A stretch of DNA of 64,000 nt from Reichenbachiella faecimaris (lineage in GTDB: Bacteria > Bacteroidota > Bacteroidia > Cytophagales > Cyclobacteriaceae). Location: assembly GCF_900176375.1 (NCBI RefSeq), contig NZ_FWYF01000001.1:930001-994000 (forward strand), given 5' to 3'. Every line of letters begins with the position of its first letter. Within the stretch, counting starts at the first letter, position 1. Made by a program: the position numbers and the translations under genes. Below the pieces are notes generated by a model, which searched no databases, had not been told where the DNA came from, and saw only the letters and a program-made list of their open reading frames with translations. Shown here piece by piece: positions 45,657 through 55,897 of this stretch.

Positions 45657-46529
45657 ATGAAGACCACATGCTACATTTTGTGTCCATTAATTTTGGTACT
45701 TATTTTCCTCTTTTCTTATGAGCCACCTATTCCAAAAAACTATGGAAAGCTAGACTTAGATTTATATTTACCTAATATTCAAGCTCAAGCCTTGATCGTA
45801 GGTTTTGGTGGAGCAGAAGGAGGTGGTTCATGGACCTCAGATCAATGGGCAGCGACACGCCAACGATTTTTAGATGAAGGTTATGCCTTTTTATCCATAG
45901 GGTATTTTGGGACTGAAACAACCTCAGCAGAATTAGATAGAATTTCGCTCAACGCTATTCATGATTCTGTACAATCTGTGGTTAGCAGAAACAACATTAA
46001 AAACGTAGCCCTGATAGGAGGATCTAAAGGTGGGGAACTAGTCTTGAATCTAACCAGTCAACATGCCGAATTTTCCTCAGCTATTGCATTGGTTCCATCA
46101 CATGTTTCGTTTCCAGCTCATACGCCTTGGATGAACACTTCATCTTGGTCATTGAATGATAAGGAATTGACTTTTGTACCAGCCTCATTTACTTCTCTTG
46201 TTCCATTGCTCAAAGGGCTACTTGGCGAAGCTTTTAAAGTGATGCTGAAAGACAAAAAAACCGTTAAATCTGCTCTTATTCCTGTCGAAAAAATCGAAGG
46301 CAGTATCTTGCTTTTATCCGCTGAAAATGACGAACAATGGCCTTCAACCTATATGTGCGCTCAAATCATGAACAGATTAAATGACAATGCATTTCAATTC
46401 GAATATGAACATATTATTGTGCCGGGCGATCACAGTGCACCACTTCAAAGATTTGATGTCATTTTCAAATTTCTAAATCAGCAATTCAAATCTGGCCCTA
46501 CTCATACTTCAGTGTCTTCACTGGATTAA
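45657..46529 (+). CDS. Alpha/beta hydrolase, BAAT/acyl-CoA thioester hydrolase C-terminal type
   Basis: 290 residues. An N-terminal hydrophobic segment (about 5-22) may be a signal anchor. The hydrolase core starts at LIVGFGGAEGGGSW, with nucleophile elbow GGSKGGE (Ser about 123), acid in LLLSAENDEQWPS and His in VPGDHSAPLQ. This arrangement matches the C-terminal domain of bile-acid-CoA:amino-acid N-acyltransferase/acyl-CoA thioesterases. The substrate cannot be told. It is coupled to the XRE-membrane regulator upstream; its 3' end overlaps the convergent permease gene by 32 bp. Confidence 0.8.
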   Translation: MKTTCYILCPLILVLIFLFSYEPPIPKNYGKLDLDLYLPNIQAQALIVGFGGAEGGGSWTSDQWAATRQRFLDEGYAFLSIGYFGTETTSAELDRISLNAIHDSVQSVVSRNNIKNVALIGGSKGGELVLNLTSQHAEFSSAIALVPSHVSFPAHTPWMNTSSWSLNDKELTFVPASFTSLVPLLKGLLGEAFKVMLKDKKTVKSALIPVEKIEGSILLLSAENDEQWPSTYMCAQIMNRLNDNAFQFEYEHIIVPGDHSAPLQRFDVIFKFLNQQFKSGPTHTSVSSLD

Positions 46530-49146
46530 TCGTGGCGGCTTTGAGCGAATGTGCACCTACGGTAATCATAGCTACCAAAAAAGTAGCCAATCCCGCTACC
46601 GCAAAAGGCCACAGCATCAGGTCAATACGATAAGCAAAACTTGCCAGCCACCAATCAATCATCAGATAGGCCATAGGAGTCGCGATCACAAATGACAGGC
46701 CGACCAGTAGCATAAAATCCTTTGAGAGCAGCAGTACAATTTCCTTGGTTTGAATGCCTAATACCTTACGAATACCAATCTCTTTGGTGCGCTGCTCCAT
46801 AGTAAAGGTAGCCAATCCAAACAGCCCCAAACAGGCAACTAAAATGGCTAAACCAGAAAACACAGTAGTAATCATACTCAACTTGGTTTCAGCTTTATAG
46901 GACTCATTCAGACGGTCTTCCAAAAAGAAATACTCAAAAGGCCTACTTGGAATAAATTTCTGCCAGTTAGATGCTACAATGGCTATTGACTCCTGCAAAT
47001 TGTCCGCATCTACTTTTATAGCCATATATTTCATAAAGAGGTTGAAGGTGAATGGCTGAGCCCAGAGATCTAAAGCTATGGGAGACATGGGATGATGTTT
47101 GGAAGTGAAGTTGAAGTCATTCACGACTCCAATAATTTTTCCTTTTCTTCCACCCATCAATTCAACCCCTTTTCCTATTGCCGATTCTGGTGTTCCATAG
47201 CCCAGTTGCTTTATCATGGTATGATTGACCACTAGCGCTAGACTATCATCTGTGACATGTGATTGGTCGTATGTTCGCCCCGCGAGCAAAGGGATATCAA
47301 ATGTTTTCAAAAAATCGTGTCTCATAAAAAGGCGTGGATAAGGCTTCGATTTTTCCACACCTTCAAAAGTGTAATTCATCACCTGATGCTTAGCTCCAAG
47401 TACTTCCTCCAGAGCTGTAACTGATTTGATCGAGGCATTGGAGAGCATTTCACTTTTCATACTTTCATAATGACTGGCTATGGGTGTGCCAATGACGGGC
47501 ACCATGATCACAGCCTGTTTGTTGAAACCCAAATCATCATCTTGCAAAAATTGTAATTGCTTGATGGCTATAATCGTTCCTACAATAAGGATCATGGATA
47601 TAGAAAACTGAAGAATGACCAACACCTTTCTGAAATTCATCCCATGGTTATTGAGTTTGCCGCCTTTGATCACTTCAGTAGTTTTGAAAGAAGAAAGCAC
47701 AAAGGCAGGATAAAACCCTGCAACTAGCCCAACAAACAAGGTAAGCCCTGCTACAGCCGAGAGGTAGACTGGTGACCAAAAAGTCATCAAAGTGATTGAT
47801 TTTTCTGTCAGCGTATTGAAACTAGACAATATGAAAACAATACCCATCACGGCTATGATCAATGCCAGAATAGTCTGTAGAATGGATTCGAATATAAACT
47901 GATAAATCAGCTGCTTTTTCAGACTTCCCAAAGCTTTTCTTATTCCCACTTCTTTGGCCCGTTTTGTGGCACGTGCTGTAGACAGATTGATGAAGTTGAT
48001 AACTGCAATAAGTAGCACAAAAACTGCCACAGCCGAAAAGACATAGATATTACTTTCATTGCTGTTGGCCTGTATCTCATAATCGAGCTTAGACTTTAGG
48101 TGAATATCAGTAAGTGGCTGCAACTCCATGGTGATATCGTCCCTGATACCCTCTTGAAAGTACTTCTGTACGAAATCAGGCAACATGTCTGTCAAAGTCA
48201 TAGGATCTGTGTTTTCGTTCAGAACTAAATATGTCCAGCAGGGATTCCAATACCAACCGTTCAATGTGAAATTTTGATTCCTTTCTTGATAATACGCTCG
48301 CAAAGTTGAGAAAGAGACTAGAAAATCAAATTGAAAATGGGCGTTGTGAGGGGCATCCGCCAAAATGCCTTTGACCACCAAGTTTCGCTCTCCCTGAAAT
48401 TCAATATTTTGACCCAATGGGTTCTCATCACTAAAATACTTCTTAGCCATGGATGCTGTGATCAGAATAGCATTTGGCTCATCCAGAGCAGTATTCTTAT
48501 CCCCCACCATCATTTCAAAATCAAAGACATCAAAAAATGTGGAATCCACAAAAAAGACATTAGGTTCATTGAAATTTCTATCCAATTTACGATTGGCCAA
48601 AGCCAAAAAAGGAGATTGAAAATCGAATAATCTGGTCATATGATCTATTTGACCAGGGTAATCATTGATCAGTGCTGGCCCTACAGGAAAGGGCTGACTG
48701 GCTGAATGCTCTCCTACACCATCACTCTCGAAGTGCTCCAATATTCGATAGGTTCGATCAGCTTTGGAGTGAAAACGATCATAGCCCAGCTCGTCATGTA
48801 TGTAGAGAAATATCAATAGAAAGCAAGCGACTCCAATCGCCAAGCCAGCCGTATTGATCAGGCTATACACACGCTGACGCATGAAATTTCGATAGGCTAT
48901 TTTGAGAAAATTTTTAAACATGGCTATGGTGTTGTTATGTGTTATTAAGTTTCTTTTGAGCAAAAAGGGCCTAAGCAAATCCATGGCATCAAACCATACA
49001 AAGAGTTTGGCATGCAGCTTCCCTTTCTTGTTATATCTATCTGCATAGAGTTCGTATAGGTCTCCTTTGAGCATTTCTACATGCTCCTCCCGACAAAAAA
49101 AGTCGAGTAGTCTGACGACCCATTTGGGAGGAACTAGCTCATCCAT
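46498..49146 (-). CDS. FtsX/MacB-type ABC transporter permease with N-terminal prefix domain
   Basis: 882 residues. An N-terminal cytoplasmic prefix of about 75 residues (MDELVPPKWVVRLLDFFC) of the type fused to permeases next to PadR genes, then TM1 (about 95-118), a large periplasmic MacB-like domain, an FtsX block (about 370-490), a second periplasmic domain and a terminal FtsX block (about 760-875, EIGIRKVLG motif). It would need an ATPase encoded elsewhere; none is adjacent. Its start overlaps the PadR-like regulator gene by 13 bp, so expression is coupled. Substrate unknown; macrolide, lipoprotein or peptide export is typical of the superfamily. Confidence 0.9.
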   Translation of the reverse strand: MDELVPPKWVVRLLDFFCREEHVEMLKGDLYELYADRYNKKGKLHAKLFVWFDAMDLLRPFLLKRNLITHNNTIAMFKNFLKIAYRNFMRQRVYSLINTAGLAIGVACFLLIFLYIHDELGYDRFHSKADRTYRILEHFESDGVGEHSASQPFPVGPALINDYPGQIDHMTRLFDFQSPFLALANRKLDRNFNEPNVFFVDSTFFDVFDFEMMVGDKNTALDEPNAILITASMAKKYFSDENPLGQNIEFQGERNLVVKGILADAPHNAHFQFDFLVSFSTLRAYYQERNQNFTLNGWYWNPCWTYLVLNENTDPMTLTDMLPDFVQKYFQEGIRDDITMELQPLTDIHLKSKLDYEIQANSNESNIYVFSAVAVFVLLIAVINFINLSTARATKRAKEVGIRKALGSLKKQLIYQFIFESILQTILALIIAVMGIVFILSSFNTLTEKSITLMTFWSPVYLSAVAGLTLFVGLVAGFYPAFVLSSFKTTEVIKGGKLNNHGMNFRKVLVILQFSISMILIVGTIIAIKQLQFLQDDDLGFNKQAVIMVPVIGTPIASHYESMKSEMLSNASIKSVTALEEVLGAKHQVMNYTFEGVEKSKPYPRLFMRHDFLKTFDIPLLAGRTYDQSHVTDDSLALVVNHTMIKQLGYGTPESAIGKGVELMGGRKGKIIGVVNDFNFTSKHHPMSPIALDLWAQPFTFNLFMKYMAIKVDADNLQESIAIVASNWQKFIPSRPFEYFFLEDRLNESYKAETKLSMITTVFSGLAILVACLGLFGLATFTMEQRTKEIGIRKVLGIQTKEIVLLLSKDFMLLVGLSFVIATPMAYLMIDWWLASFAYRIDLMLWPFAVAGLATFLVAMITVGAHSLKAATINPVKTLKYE

Positions 49147-49484
49147 ACCAAAGACAATCCCCTGAAAGAAAAGCCAGGCATGGCCTGATACAAACCTGTT
49201 CTCAAGTCGTGCGCCTCCCTAGCTGCAGCACGACCAGCTGAGGTGATTGTATAAAAACGCTTCCTTCTGCCTCCTCTTGCTTTGGTGGCACCCCCCTCCT
49301 TAGAATTGATAAATCCTTTTTCAGACAGTCGATTGAGTGCCGAATGCAAAGCCCCAATGCTCGGGTTCCTTCCTGTTCTTTCTTTCAATTCCTCTTTGAT
49401 TGATATGCTGTATGCATTTTCATTTAATACACCTATGACTAAAAGTACGAGTTCTTCAAATTCTCCAAGATAGGTTCCTTTCAT
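49134..49484 (-). CDS. PadR-family transcriptional regulator
   Basis: The start at the ATG at 49484 (MKGTYLGEFEELVLLVIGVL) fits the family; a frame to 49517 is longer but less likely. About 116 residues with the PadR winged helix: SIGALHSALNRLSEKGFI (recognition helix) and RRKRFYTITSAGRAA (wing). PadR proteins normally repress the linked transporter operon until an inducer binds. The gene overlaps the downstream FtsX-type permease gene by 13 bp. Confidence 0.88.
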   Translation of the reverse strand: MKGTYLGEFEELVLLVIGVLNENAYSISIKEELKERTGRNPSIGALHSALNRLSEKGFINSKEGGATKARGGRRKRFYTITSAGRAAAREAHDLRTGLYQAMPGFSFRGLSLVWMS

Positions 49485-49716
49485 AATACTGTATATTTTT
49501 AGCTCTCTCTGAGTCACTTAAAAGAGACAGAGAAATAAGTTCAAAAATCATCAAGGTTATGTCTAGACTTGACTCTGATGGAAACTGGTTCCATTTACAA
49601 TATGATTTAATCTACAATTAGGATTCTAATACGCTAAGAACTATGATTAGTTTCCTATTTGCAAATGAAATAATCTCGCGTAAGACAAACAGCGAATTGC
49701 GCCTACTATACTACAA

Positions 49717-52700
49717 TTACTTATTGGGGAATGTTAGCGTAAATGTGGTGCCTTCGCCAAGTTTACTCGACACCTCTATAGTCCCGTCATTAAGCGCCAC
49801 AAATTCGCTCACAAGGACAAGACCCAGACCAGTACCTTTTTCATTGTTGGTACCATAGGTAGAGTGCGTGAGTTCGAATATTTCTTCTAGTTTATCATCA
49901 GAGATTCCCACACCATTATCAGAGATAGTGATAGTCGTCTTCTGGTGATCACAGCCATATCCAACCTCAATTTTAGAGCCTTCATTAGAAAATTTAATAG
50001 CATTATTGATCAAATTTCGAAGCACAGTGGAAAGCGAATTTCTATCCGCATGAATCAAGCAACCAGACGAACCTGATAGCTCCAAGGTAATTTTTTTAGA
50101 TTTTGCAGATTCCCTTAGAATTGAAATAATTTCCTTTAAGAAAAAATCGACTTTGATCAACTCTGGGTCAACTTTGAAATTGCCAGATTGGTTCAGTGCC
50201 CAAGTCAACAAATTGTCCAAAAGGTGTCTCAACCTTTTTACTGAGTCAGCCATGTGCTCGACCATTTCATCTACCATTTCAGTTTGCTGCTCAGCCTGAT
50301 AATGATGAATCAGATCCGTCAATCCCTGTAGCGAATTCAAGGGACTTCGCAGGTCGTGTCCTATTATAGAAAATAGTTGATTTTTGGTGTCATTGGCATT
50401 TTGTAGTACGAGCCGTTGAGTTTCTAAGTCCTTTTTCTGAGCTTCCACTTCAGCAGTTCGTTTGGATACTATCCTTTCCAAATTCAATTTAGCTTGTTCC
50501 AAACTCGCCGTTCTGATTCTAAAAAGGATATAAATCAAAACCAGAATACTAGCAACATAGGCTATAATGGCATACCTCGAACGGTACCATGGTCTACTCA
50601 CATAAAAGTGATAGGCATCCACTTTACTCAACTGGTTGATTGTATTCTTGGCCCTGACATGAAAAATATATTCACCAGCAGCTAGTCCAGTATAATCTTT
50701 TTTCGACTCCCTAGACCAGTCAGACCACTCATTATCTCTACCTACTAGTCTATATTGAAAAACTTTCTCTTCACTGGCATTTACTTCATTAGTAAAAAAA
50801 GTAAATCTTATGTCTGTCTGATCATAAGGCAGCACAACAGGATCCACATCCGAACCGTTTTCGAAGATCACAGAATCCTTCCCCCATACCATTTTGCCCA
50901 CATGACAGCGAAAATCACCTGTCTCAGCAATCGTTGGAATCTTCTGATCATATCTCACAGCACCCCCATCTCCTATAAACCATAGTACGCTATCCAAATC
51001 CGAAAAGGATGAAGTGACATGAAAATGTGAACCAAAAGCAATGCCTGTGGCAGTCATCTGACCTTCCTCCATCACTACCAATTCGTTATAATTGACCCGT
51101 TGCTCGTCTTGATAGCTGACCCACAGTGTTTCTTCTTTGGCAGAAACCACTTGTAGAATCTTAGCCGGCACGTTGGACAACGCCAAGGGACGTGGTTCAG
51201 AAAGTTTTCCTGTTTTATCTATATAATACCAAGCATCTCTTGCAACCACCAGAACTTTATCCCCACAGGGCACAATAGCCGCATTTCCTACCTGATACTC
51301 TTCTTCCAGTTTTAAATATTGCATGCCTTGCGTCATTCTATGAGAAACGATTCCTAGCGTACCATATTTGGATACAAACACAATCAAATCACCCAATTCC
51401 TCAATCTTTTTTATAGGCTCTGTAAATCCTTCAAGCTTGATTAATTTCAATGAGTTAGCCTCTTCATGATACATGCCCATGCCCACTTCCCCTATGCCAA
51501 CATAAACTTTGGTTTCATCTTGAGACACCCTAGCATAGTGTAGGCGCTGATCATCCAAAAAACTGAATTTGTCATTGCTATAGGCAATCAAACCTCGCTG
51601 ACAACCCACTATCATTTGGTCATCCATGATGCCCAAAGAATAAATCTCATAGAAGTCCTCAGAATTGAAAGGAACAAATTGCCCACCAAAATCTCCCCGC
51701 TCTAGCTTGAAAAGTCCTCTCAACGTCGTAGCATAGACATTACCTTGATACCTAATAATATCAGTTCCTACATCTATCAATCCCCTTCTTTGATCAAAGT
51801 ACGACAAGGGTGAAAGTATCTTTACCTTACTGGTTCCAACGCCATTCGCAATCCAAAGATTGTTCGCATCAAACATGCCTACGAATAAATACTGGAAATC
51901 AATCAGTCCCGATTTTTCGTCAAGCATCTCCAATAGCTTTCCATTTTTGTCAATGATAGCCACACCTTTCGTATAGGCCGCAAAGGCATAATTCCCATCA
52001 TGGGTTACACACCCATGATATATTTTGTATTTCTTAAAAAAATCGTCGGCTTCTGTTTCTAACACCTGTACTTCGCCATCTTTCATCAAGAAAAGCCCGT
52101 CATATCTACTTCCTATCAACAGCGCGTCTTCATAGGGCAGAAAAATGTTGACTTTAATATCAGCAAAGTACTCCCCTCCCTTTTTCATCTTCAGATGATC
52201 TCCATCCATATACATCAAGCCTACGCCTCGATTTCTGGTAAAAACGGTATCCCTTACGGTAAAGGCGATATCAAAGCCTTGATCCGATGGGTGAAAAACC
52301 TTGATTTTATTGTCTTTCCATTTGAAAATGTATTTTCTTGATCTGAATACTACCTCCTTGCTCGAACAGGCGATTTCCCATACAGCACCAAAGTCATGGA
52401 ACTGTGGGTCTATATGATCCATCAAGGAAACATAGGCCAGCTTTCCGCTATCAGAAGATTTTAAATAACCAAACTCCCCATCAGACCCTACATATATAGT
52501 ACCTTGATTGTCTTGTTGTACCCAATAAACTGACTTTTCCTTGGTGACTTTAATAAGGTTCCAATCCACGCCATTGTAAACCAGTACTCCATCGTCATTA
52601 GAGAAGTAATAGATGCCTAGTGAATCTCTTATTACATTAAAATTGAAACTGCCAGCCCGGTAATCTGAAGGGGCATAATAGTCTATAAATGGCAGACCTT

Positions 52701-52785
52701 TTTCACTGGACTGTGCCCAAATATTGAAAATGACAGTAGGTAGGAAGGCTAAACACAGTAATGCTGACTTTATCAAACTCATCAA
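49717..52785 (-). CDS. Sensor histidine kinase with beta-propeller and Y_Y_Y sensor
   Basis: 1022 residues. Signal peptide (about 1-25), a periplasmic double beta-propeller region of the Reg_prop type (about 30-640), a Y_Y_Y domain (about 655-725), one TM (about 737-757), coiled coil, HisKA with His in IIGHDLRSPLNSLQ (about 815) and HATPase_c (about 905-1022) with NLINNAIKFS and GTGLGLVLVSEFV. This is the sensor half of the layout of hybrid PUL regulators, but the receiver and AraC DNA-binding domains are absent, so a separate response regulator is needed. None is adjacent. Ligand unknown. Confidence 0.93.
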   Translation of the reverse strand: MMSLIKSALLCLAFLPTVIFNIWAQSSEKGLPFIDYYAPSDYRAGSFNFNVIRDSLGIYYFSNDDGVLVYNGVDWNLIKVTKEKSVYWVQQDNQGTIYVGSDGEFGYLKSSDSGKLAYVSLMDHIDPQFHDFGAVWEIACSSKEVVFRSRKYIFKWKDNKIKVFHPSDQGFDIAFTVRDTVFTRNRGVGLMYMDGDHLKMKKGGEYFADIKVNIFLPYEDALLIGSRYDGLFLMKDGEVQVLETEADDFFKKYKIYHGCVTHDGNYAFAAYTKGVAIIDKNGKLLEMLDEKSGLIDFQYLFVGMFDANNLWIANGVGTSKVKILSPLSYFDQRRGLIDVGTDIIRYQGNVYATTLRGLFKLERGDFGGQFVPFNSEDFYEIYSLGIMDDQMIVGCQRGLIAYSNDKFSFLDDQRLHYARVSQDETKVYVGIGEVGMGMYHEEANSLKLIKLEGFTEPIKKIEELGDLIVFVSKYGTLGIVSHRMTQGMQYLKLEEEYQVGNAAIVPCGDKVLVVARDAWYYIDKTGKLSEPRPLALSNVPAKILQVVSAKEETLWVSYQDEQRVNYNELVVMEEGQMTATGIAFGSHFHVTSSFSDLDSVLWFIGDGGAVRYDQKIPTIAETGDFRCHVGKMVWGKDSVIFENGSDVDPVVLPYDQTDIRFTFFTNEVNASEEKVFQYRLVGRDNEWSDWSRESKKDYTGLAAGEYIFHVRAKNTINQLSKVDAYHFYVSRPWYRSRYAIIAYVASILVLIYILFRIRTASLEQAKLNLERIVSKRTAEVEAQKKDLETQRLVLQNANDTKNQLFSIIGHDLRSPLNSLQGLTDLIHHYQAEQQTEMVDEMVEHMADSVKRLRHLLDNLLTWALNQSGNFKVDPELIKVDFFLKEIISILRESAKSKKITLELSGSSGCLIHADRNSLSTVLRNLINNAIKFSNEGSKIEVGYGCDHQKTTITISDNGVGISDDKLEEIFELTHSTYGTNNEKGTGLGLVLVSEFVALNDGTIEVSSKLGEGTTFTLTFPNK

Positions 52786-53006
52786 GAGGTTTAGTTAAAT
52801 TAAAGACAGGCGAAAAGGATTCTTAAATAAACTGAATATTATCAACTAAACCTAGTTGGAGAATTAATAAAATACACAATTACTATAAAATGGGTATATA
52901 GCGACATTTGAGGTTTATCATAAAATCGAAGTGCTGATTTTTAAGTATAGCTGTCCTTAGACAATGATTCATTTCAATTTACCATCAAATAGTTAATTCT
53001 TGGTCA

Positions 53007-53606
53007 TTAGAATAATTCAAGTTGTTCGGGAAGTAGTCTGAAGCTTTTTCTATGGTGCGGGGTAATGCCAAACTCACGAATAGCCTGTCTGTGAGCCTTA
53101 GTAGGATAGCCAGCATTGGACTGCCAGGCGTACTTAGGGAATTCCTGATGCAAGTCTGTCATCAACTCATCGCGATAAGTTTTTGCAAGCACAGATGCAG
53201 CAGCTATCGCGTAGTATTTGCCATCCCCTTTGATGATTGTTTCGTGTGGAATGTCAGGGTAGGGCTTGAATCTGTTGCCATCAATCAATAGCAACTCTGG
53301 CTCAGTTTTCAACTGATCCACTGCTCTATGCATAGCCAAAAATGAAGCATTCAGGATATTGATTTCGTCAATTTCGGTATGTGAGACCACACCAATAGCC
53401 CAAGCAATAGCATCTGATTTGATTTCGTCCTTGATGGCATTGCGCTGTTTGAGGCTCAGTTTCTTAGAGTCATCAAGGACTTCATGTGAATAGTCAGTAG
53501 GCAAAATAACTGCTGCTGCAACTACTGGACCCGCCAGACAACCACGGCCTGCTTCGTCACATCCTGCTTCAATCGTATGTTCTCTAAAAAATGGCAATAA
53601 AGACAT
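53007..53606 (-). CDS. rnhB: Ribonuclease HII
   Basis: Removes ribonucleotides and RNA primers from RNA-DNA hybrids. 199 residues, as usual. The active-site signature [20 protein letters not shown] gives the Asp-Glu pair (about 18-19), with further acidic residues in LLIDGNRFK (Asp about 109) and later. The downstream [17 protein letters not shown] segment is conserved in the family. Confidence 0.96.
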   Translation of the reverse strand: MSLLPFFREHTIEAGCDEAGRGCLAGPVVAAAVILPTDYSHEVLDDSKKLSLKQRNAIKDEIKSDAIAWAIGVVSHTEIDEINILNASFLAMHRAVDQLKTEPELLLIDGNRFKPYPDIPHETIIKGDGKYYAIAAASVLAKTYRDELMTDLHQEFPKYAWQSNAGYPTKAHRQAIREFGITPHHRKSFRLLPEQLELF

Positions 53607-53684
53607 ACTTCAAAAATAGGAATCTTGTGAAGAAAAATTCATGTTTTCAATGTATTCTGTACCTTCGCATTTCGTTTAATCGAA

Positions 53685-54305
53685 ATGGCAAAAATAGGAA
53701 CAGACATATTGCACGCTGCCGCCTTGCTCAGAGCTGGAAAGTTAGTAGGAATTCCCACTGACACGGTATATGGTTTGGCTGGTCATGCACAAAAAACGGA
53801 AACTCTCCAGGAGATTTTTCTTGTCAAAAAACGTCCACAAGACAAACCACTGATCGCTCAAGTGGATCACCTCGAAAAGGCGACAGGCTTCGTGAAAAAC
53901 ATACCCAACCACGCCCGCACCTTGGCAGAAAAGTATTGGCCAGGAGCGCTGACCTTAATATTTGAGGCCACTCAGGAAGTATCACCCATTATGATGTCTA
54001 ATGGCAAAACCATAGGATTAAGGGTACCCGATCACGACATGACGTTGGAGCTTCTCAAACAGCTGGATTTCCCTCTGGCAGTCACCAGTGCCAATTTGAG
54101 CGGACATCCTAGTCCTACCACAGCAGAAGAAGTAAATGAACAAATTGGTGATAGTATCGAATACATTCTAGATGGGGGTGCAAGTCTACATGGACTGGAA
54201 TCTACTATTGTAGGATTTGAACATAAAATGCCTGTGATTCTCAGAAAAGGAGCTATCTCAGAAGAAGAAATATTGGCTACACTCAATTTGAAGTTGAGCC
54301 ATTAG
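53685..54305 (+). CDS. L-threonylcarbamoyladenylate synthase (Sua5/YwlC/TsaC family)
   Basis: Makes threonylcarbamoyl-AMP from threonine, bicarbonate and ATP for the t6A37 modification of tRNA. 206 residues, single YrdC-like domain: KLVGIPTDTVYGLAGHA, VKKRPQDKPLIAQV, WPGALTLIFEA, TIGLRVPDHDM, and VTSANLSGHPSPT. There is no C-terminal Sua5 domain, so it is of the short TsaC length. Divergent from rnhB with 78 bp between. Confidence 0.94.
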   Translation: MAKIGTDILHAAALLRAGKLVGIPTDTVYGLAGHAQKTETLQEIFLVKKRPQDKPLIAQVDHLEKATGFVKNIPNHARTLAEKYWPGALTLIFEATQEVSPIMMSNGKTIGLRVPDHDMTLELLKQLDFPLAVTSANLSGHPSPTTAEEVNEQIGDSIEYILDGGASLHGLESTIVGFEHKMPVILRKGAISEEEILATLNLKLSH

Positions 54306-54403
54306 GAAATTAAAATGAACATTGATAATAAATAAGCGCATGACCCAAAAGGTTGATGAAATGATAAAGAAAAAAACACAGCATAGTGCAATTCAGCTCC
54401 TGT

Positions 54404-54480
54404 TGTCATTTCGAACGACAGTGAGAAATCTTAACCCTATCTCTAAAGATACTTAGATTTCTCCTTCGTCGAAATGACAA
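54404..54480. repeat. REP-like dispersed palindrome
   Basis: The left arm begins TTGTCATTTCGAACGACAG (54404) and the right arm ends CCTTCGTCGAAATGACAA (54480). The arms are complementary at the TTGTCATTTCGA and GAGAAATCT(T)AA segments, with small differences between. This GTCATTTCGA...GAGAAATCT motif is widespread as an intergenic repeat in Bacteroidota. It lies between the Sua5-type gene and pgk. Confidence 0.8.
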
Positions 54481-54554
54481 ATAGTTTTGATCTCCTATCA
54501 ATTTCAGCATCCATGATTGCTATAAAATTTATTAGATAATAAACACGAATTACA

Positions 54555-55742
54555 ATGAACACACTTGATCAATTCAATTTTGAAGGCAAAAAAGCCTTAG
54601 TACGGGTAGATTTCAACGTGCCTTTGAATGCCGAATTTGAAATTACGGATGACACCAGAATAAAGGCAGCAACCCCTACCATTAAAAAAATCTTAGCGGA
54701 TGGCGGATCTGCCATTTTGATGAGTCACCTGGGACGTCCGAAAGATGGGCCTGATGAAAAATTCTCACTGAAGCATTTGGTAGCTACACTTTCTGAAAGA
54801 TTTGGCACTGAAGTGAAGTTCGCTGAAGACTGTATAGGTCAGGATGCCATTGACTTGGCGGCAGGTTTAGGAGCAGGTGAAGTGTTGCTGCTCAACAACC
54901 TAAGATTCTACAAAGAAGAAACTAAAGGAGATGAAGCATTTGCTGAAAAACTTTCCAAGCTAGGTGATGTTTATGTAAATGATGCCTTTGGCACCGCTCA
55001 CCGTGCACACGCCTCTACTACTATTGTGGCAAAGTTTTTCGCAGACAAAGTATGTGGCTATGTCATGCAGGCGGAACTTGACAATGCTGAAAAAGTATTG
55101 AATAACCCAAAAAGACCGTTCACTGCTATTATGGGTGGAGCCAAAGTATCTGATAAGATTTTGATCATTGGGAAGTTGTTGGACAAAGTGGATAATCTTA
55201 TTATAGGTGGTGGCATGTCTTACACGTTCACTAAAGCCAAAGGTGGTCAGATTGGCAACTCTTTGTGTGAAGATGATAAAATGGAGTTGACCAAAGAACT
55301 GGAAGCTAAGGCCAAAGAAAAAGGCGTGAATTTGTACCTGCCCGTCGACAACAAAATAGCTGACGACTTTAACAATGAAGCAAATTCGCAAGTAGTGGAT
55401 GGAGATAAAATTCCTGATGGTTGGATGGGATTGGACATCGGATCAGAAACAGTGAAAATATTCAGTGAGGTAGTAGCCAATTCAAAAACTGTACTTTGGA
55501 ATGGACCCATGGGCGTTTTTGAATTCCCGAATTTTGCCAATGGAACTGAATCAATTGCCAAGGCAGTAGTAACCGCAACTGAGAACAATGGCTTCTCCTT
55601 AATTGGGGGTGGCGATTCAGCCTCAGCGATCAACAACCTGGGCTTTGGTGACAAAGTTTCCTACGTATCTACAGGTGGTGGTGCATTGCTTGAATACATG
55701 GAAGGCAAGGTATTGCCTGGCGTTGCTGCTCTGGAAGATTAA
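54555..55742 (+). CDS. pgk: Phosphoglycerate kinase
   Basis: Transfers phosphate between 1,3-bisphosphoglycerate and ADP in glycolysis. 395 residues, standard length. Conserved motifs: [12 protein letters not shown] at the N-terminus, [50 protein letters not shown] and the ATP-site [33 protein letters not shown]. Followed by a strong terminator at 55764. Confidence 0.98.
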   Translation: MNTLDQFNFEGKKALVRVDFNVPLNAEFEITDDTRIKAATPTIKKILADGGSAILMSHLGRPKDGPDEKFSLKHLVATLSERFGTEVKFAEDCIGQDAIDLAAGLGAGEVLLLNNLRFYKEETKGDEAFAEKLSKLGDVYVNDAFGTAHRAHASTTIVAKFFADKVCGYVMQAELDNAEKVLNNPKRPFTAIMGGAKVSDKILIIGKLLDKVDNLIIGGGMSYTFTKAKGGQIGNSLCEDDKMELTKELEAKAKEKGVNLYLPVDNKIADDFNNEANSQVVDGDKIPDGWMGLDIGSETVKIFSEVVANSKTVLWNGPMGVFEFPNFANGTESIAKAVVTATENNGFSLIGGGDSASAINNLGFGDKVSYVSTGGGALLEYMEGKVLPGVAALED

Positions 55743-55763
55743 TTTCAAATATAAGATATTGCT

Positions 55764-55797
55764 AAAAGCCTTTCTGAATTATCAGAAAGGCTTTTTT
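55764..55797 (+). terminator. Terminator of pgk
   Basis: AAAAGCCTTTCTGA, loop ATTA, TCAGAAAGGCTTTT: a perfect 14-bp stem running into TTTTTT. It starts 22 bp after the stop codon. Confidence 0.92.
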
Positions 55798-55897
55798 ATT
55801 CCATGCCGGATGTCGGCAGAAAGACGTTTAATCAGACCAACTCAACTAATACTAGGAAATAGCCCTTGCTGTACTTAGGTTAGAAATAAAAAATTCA

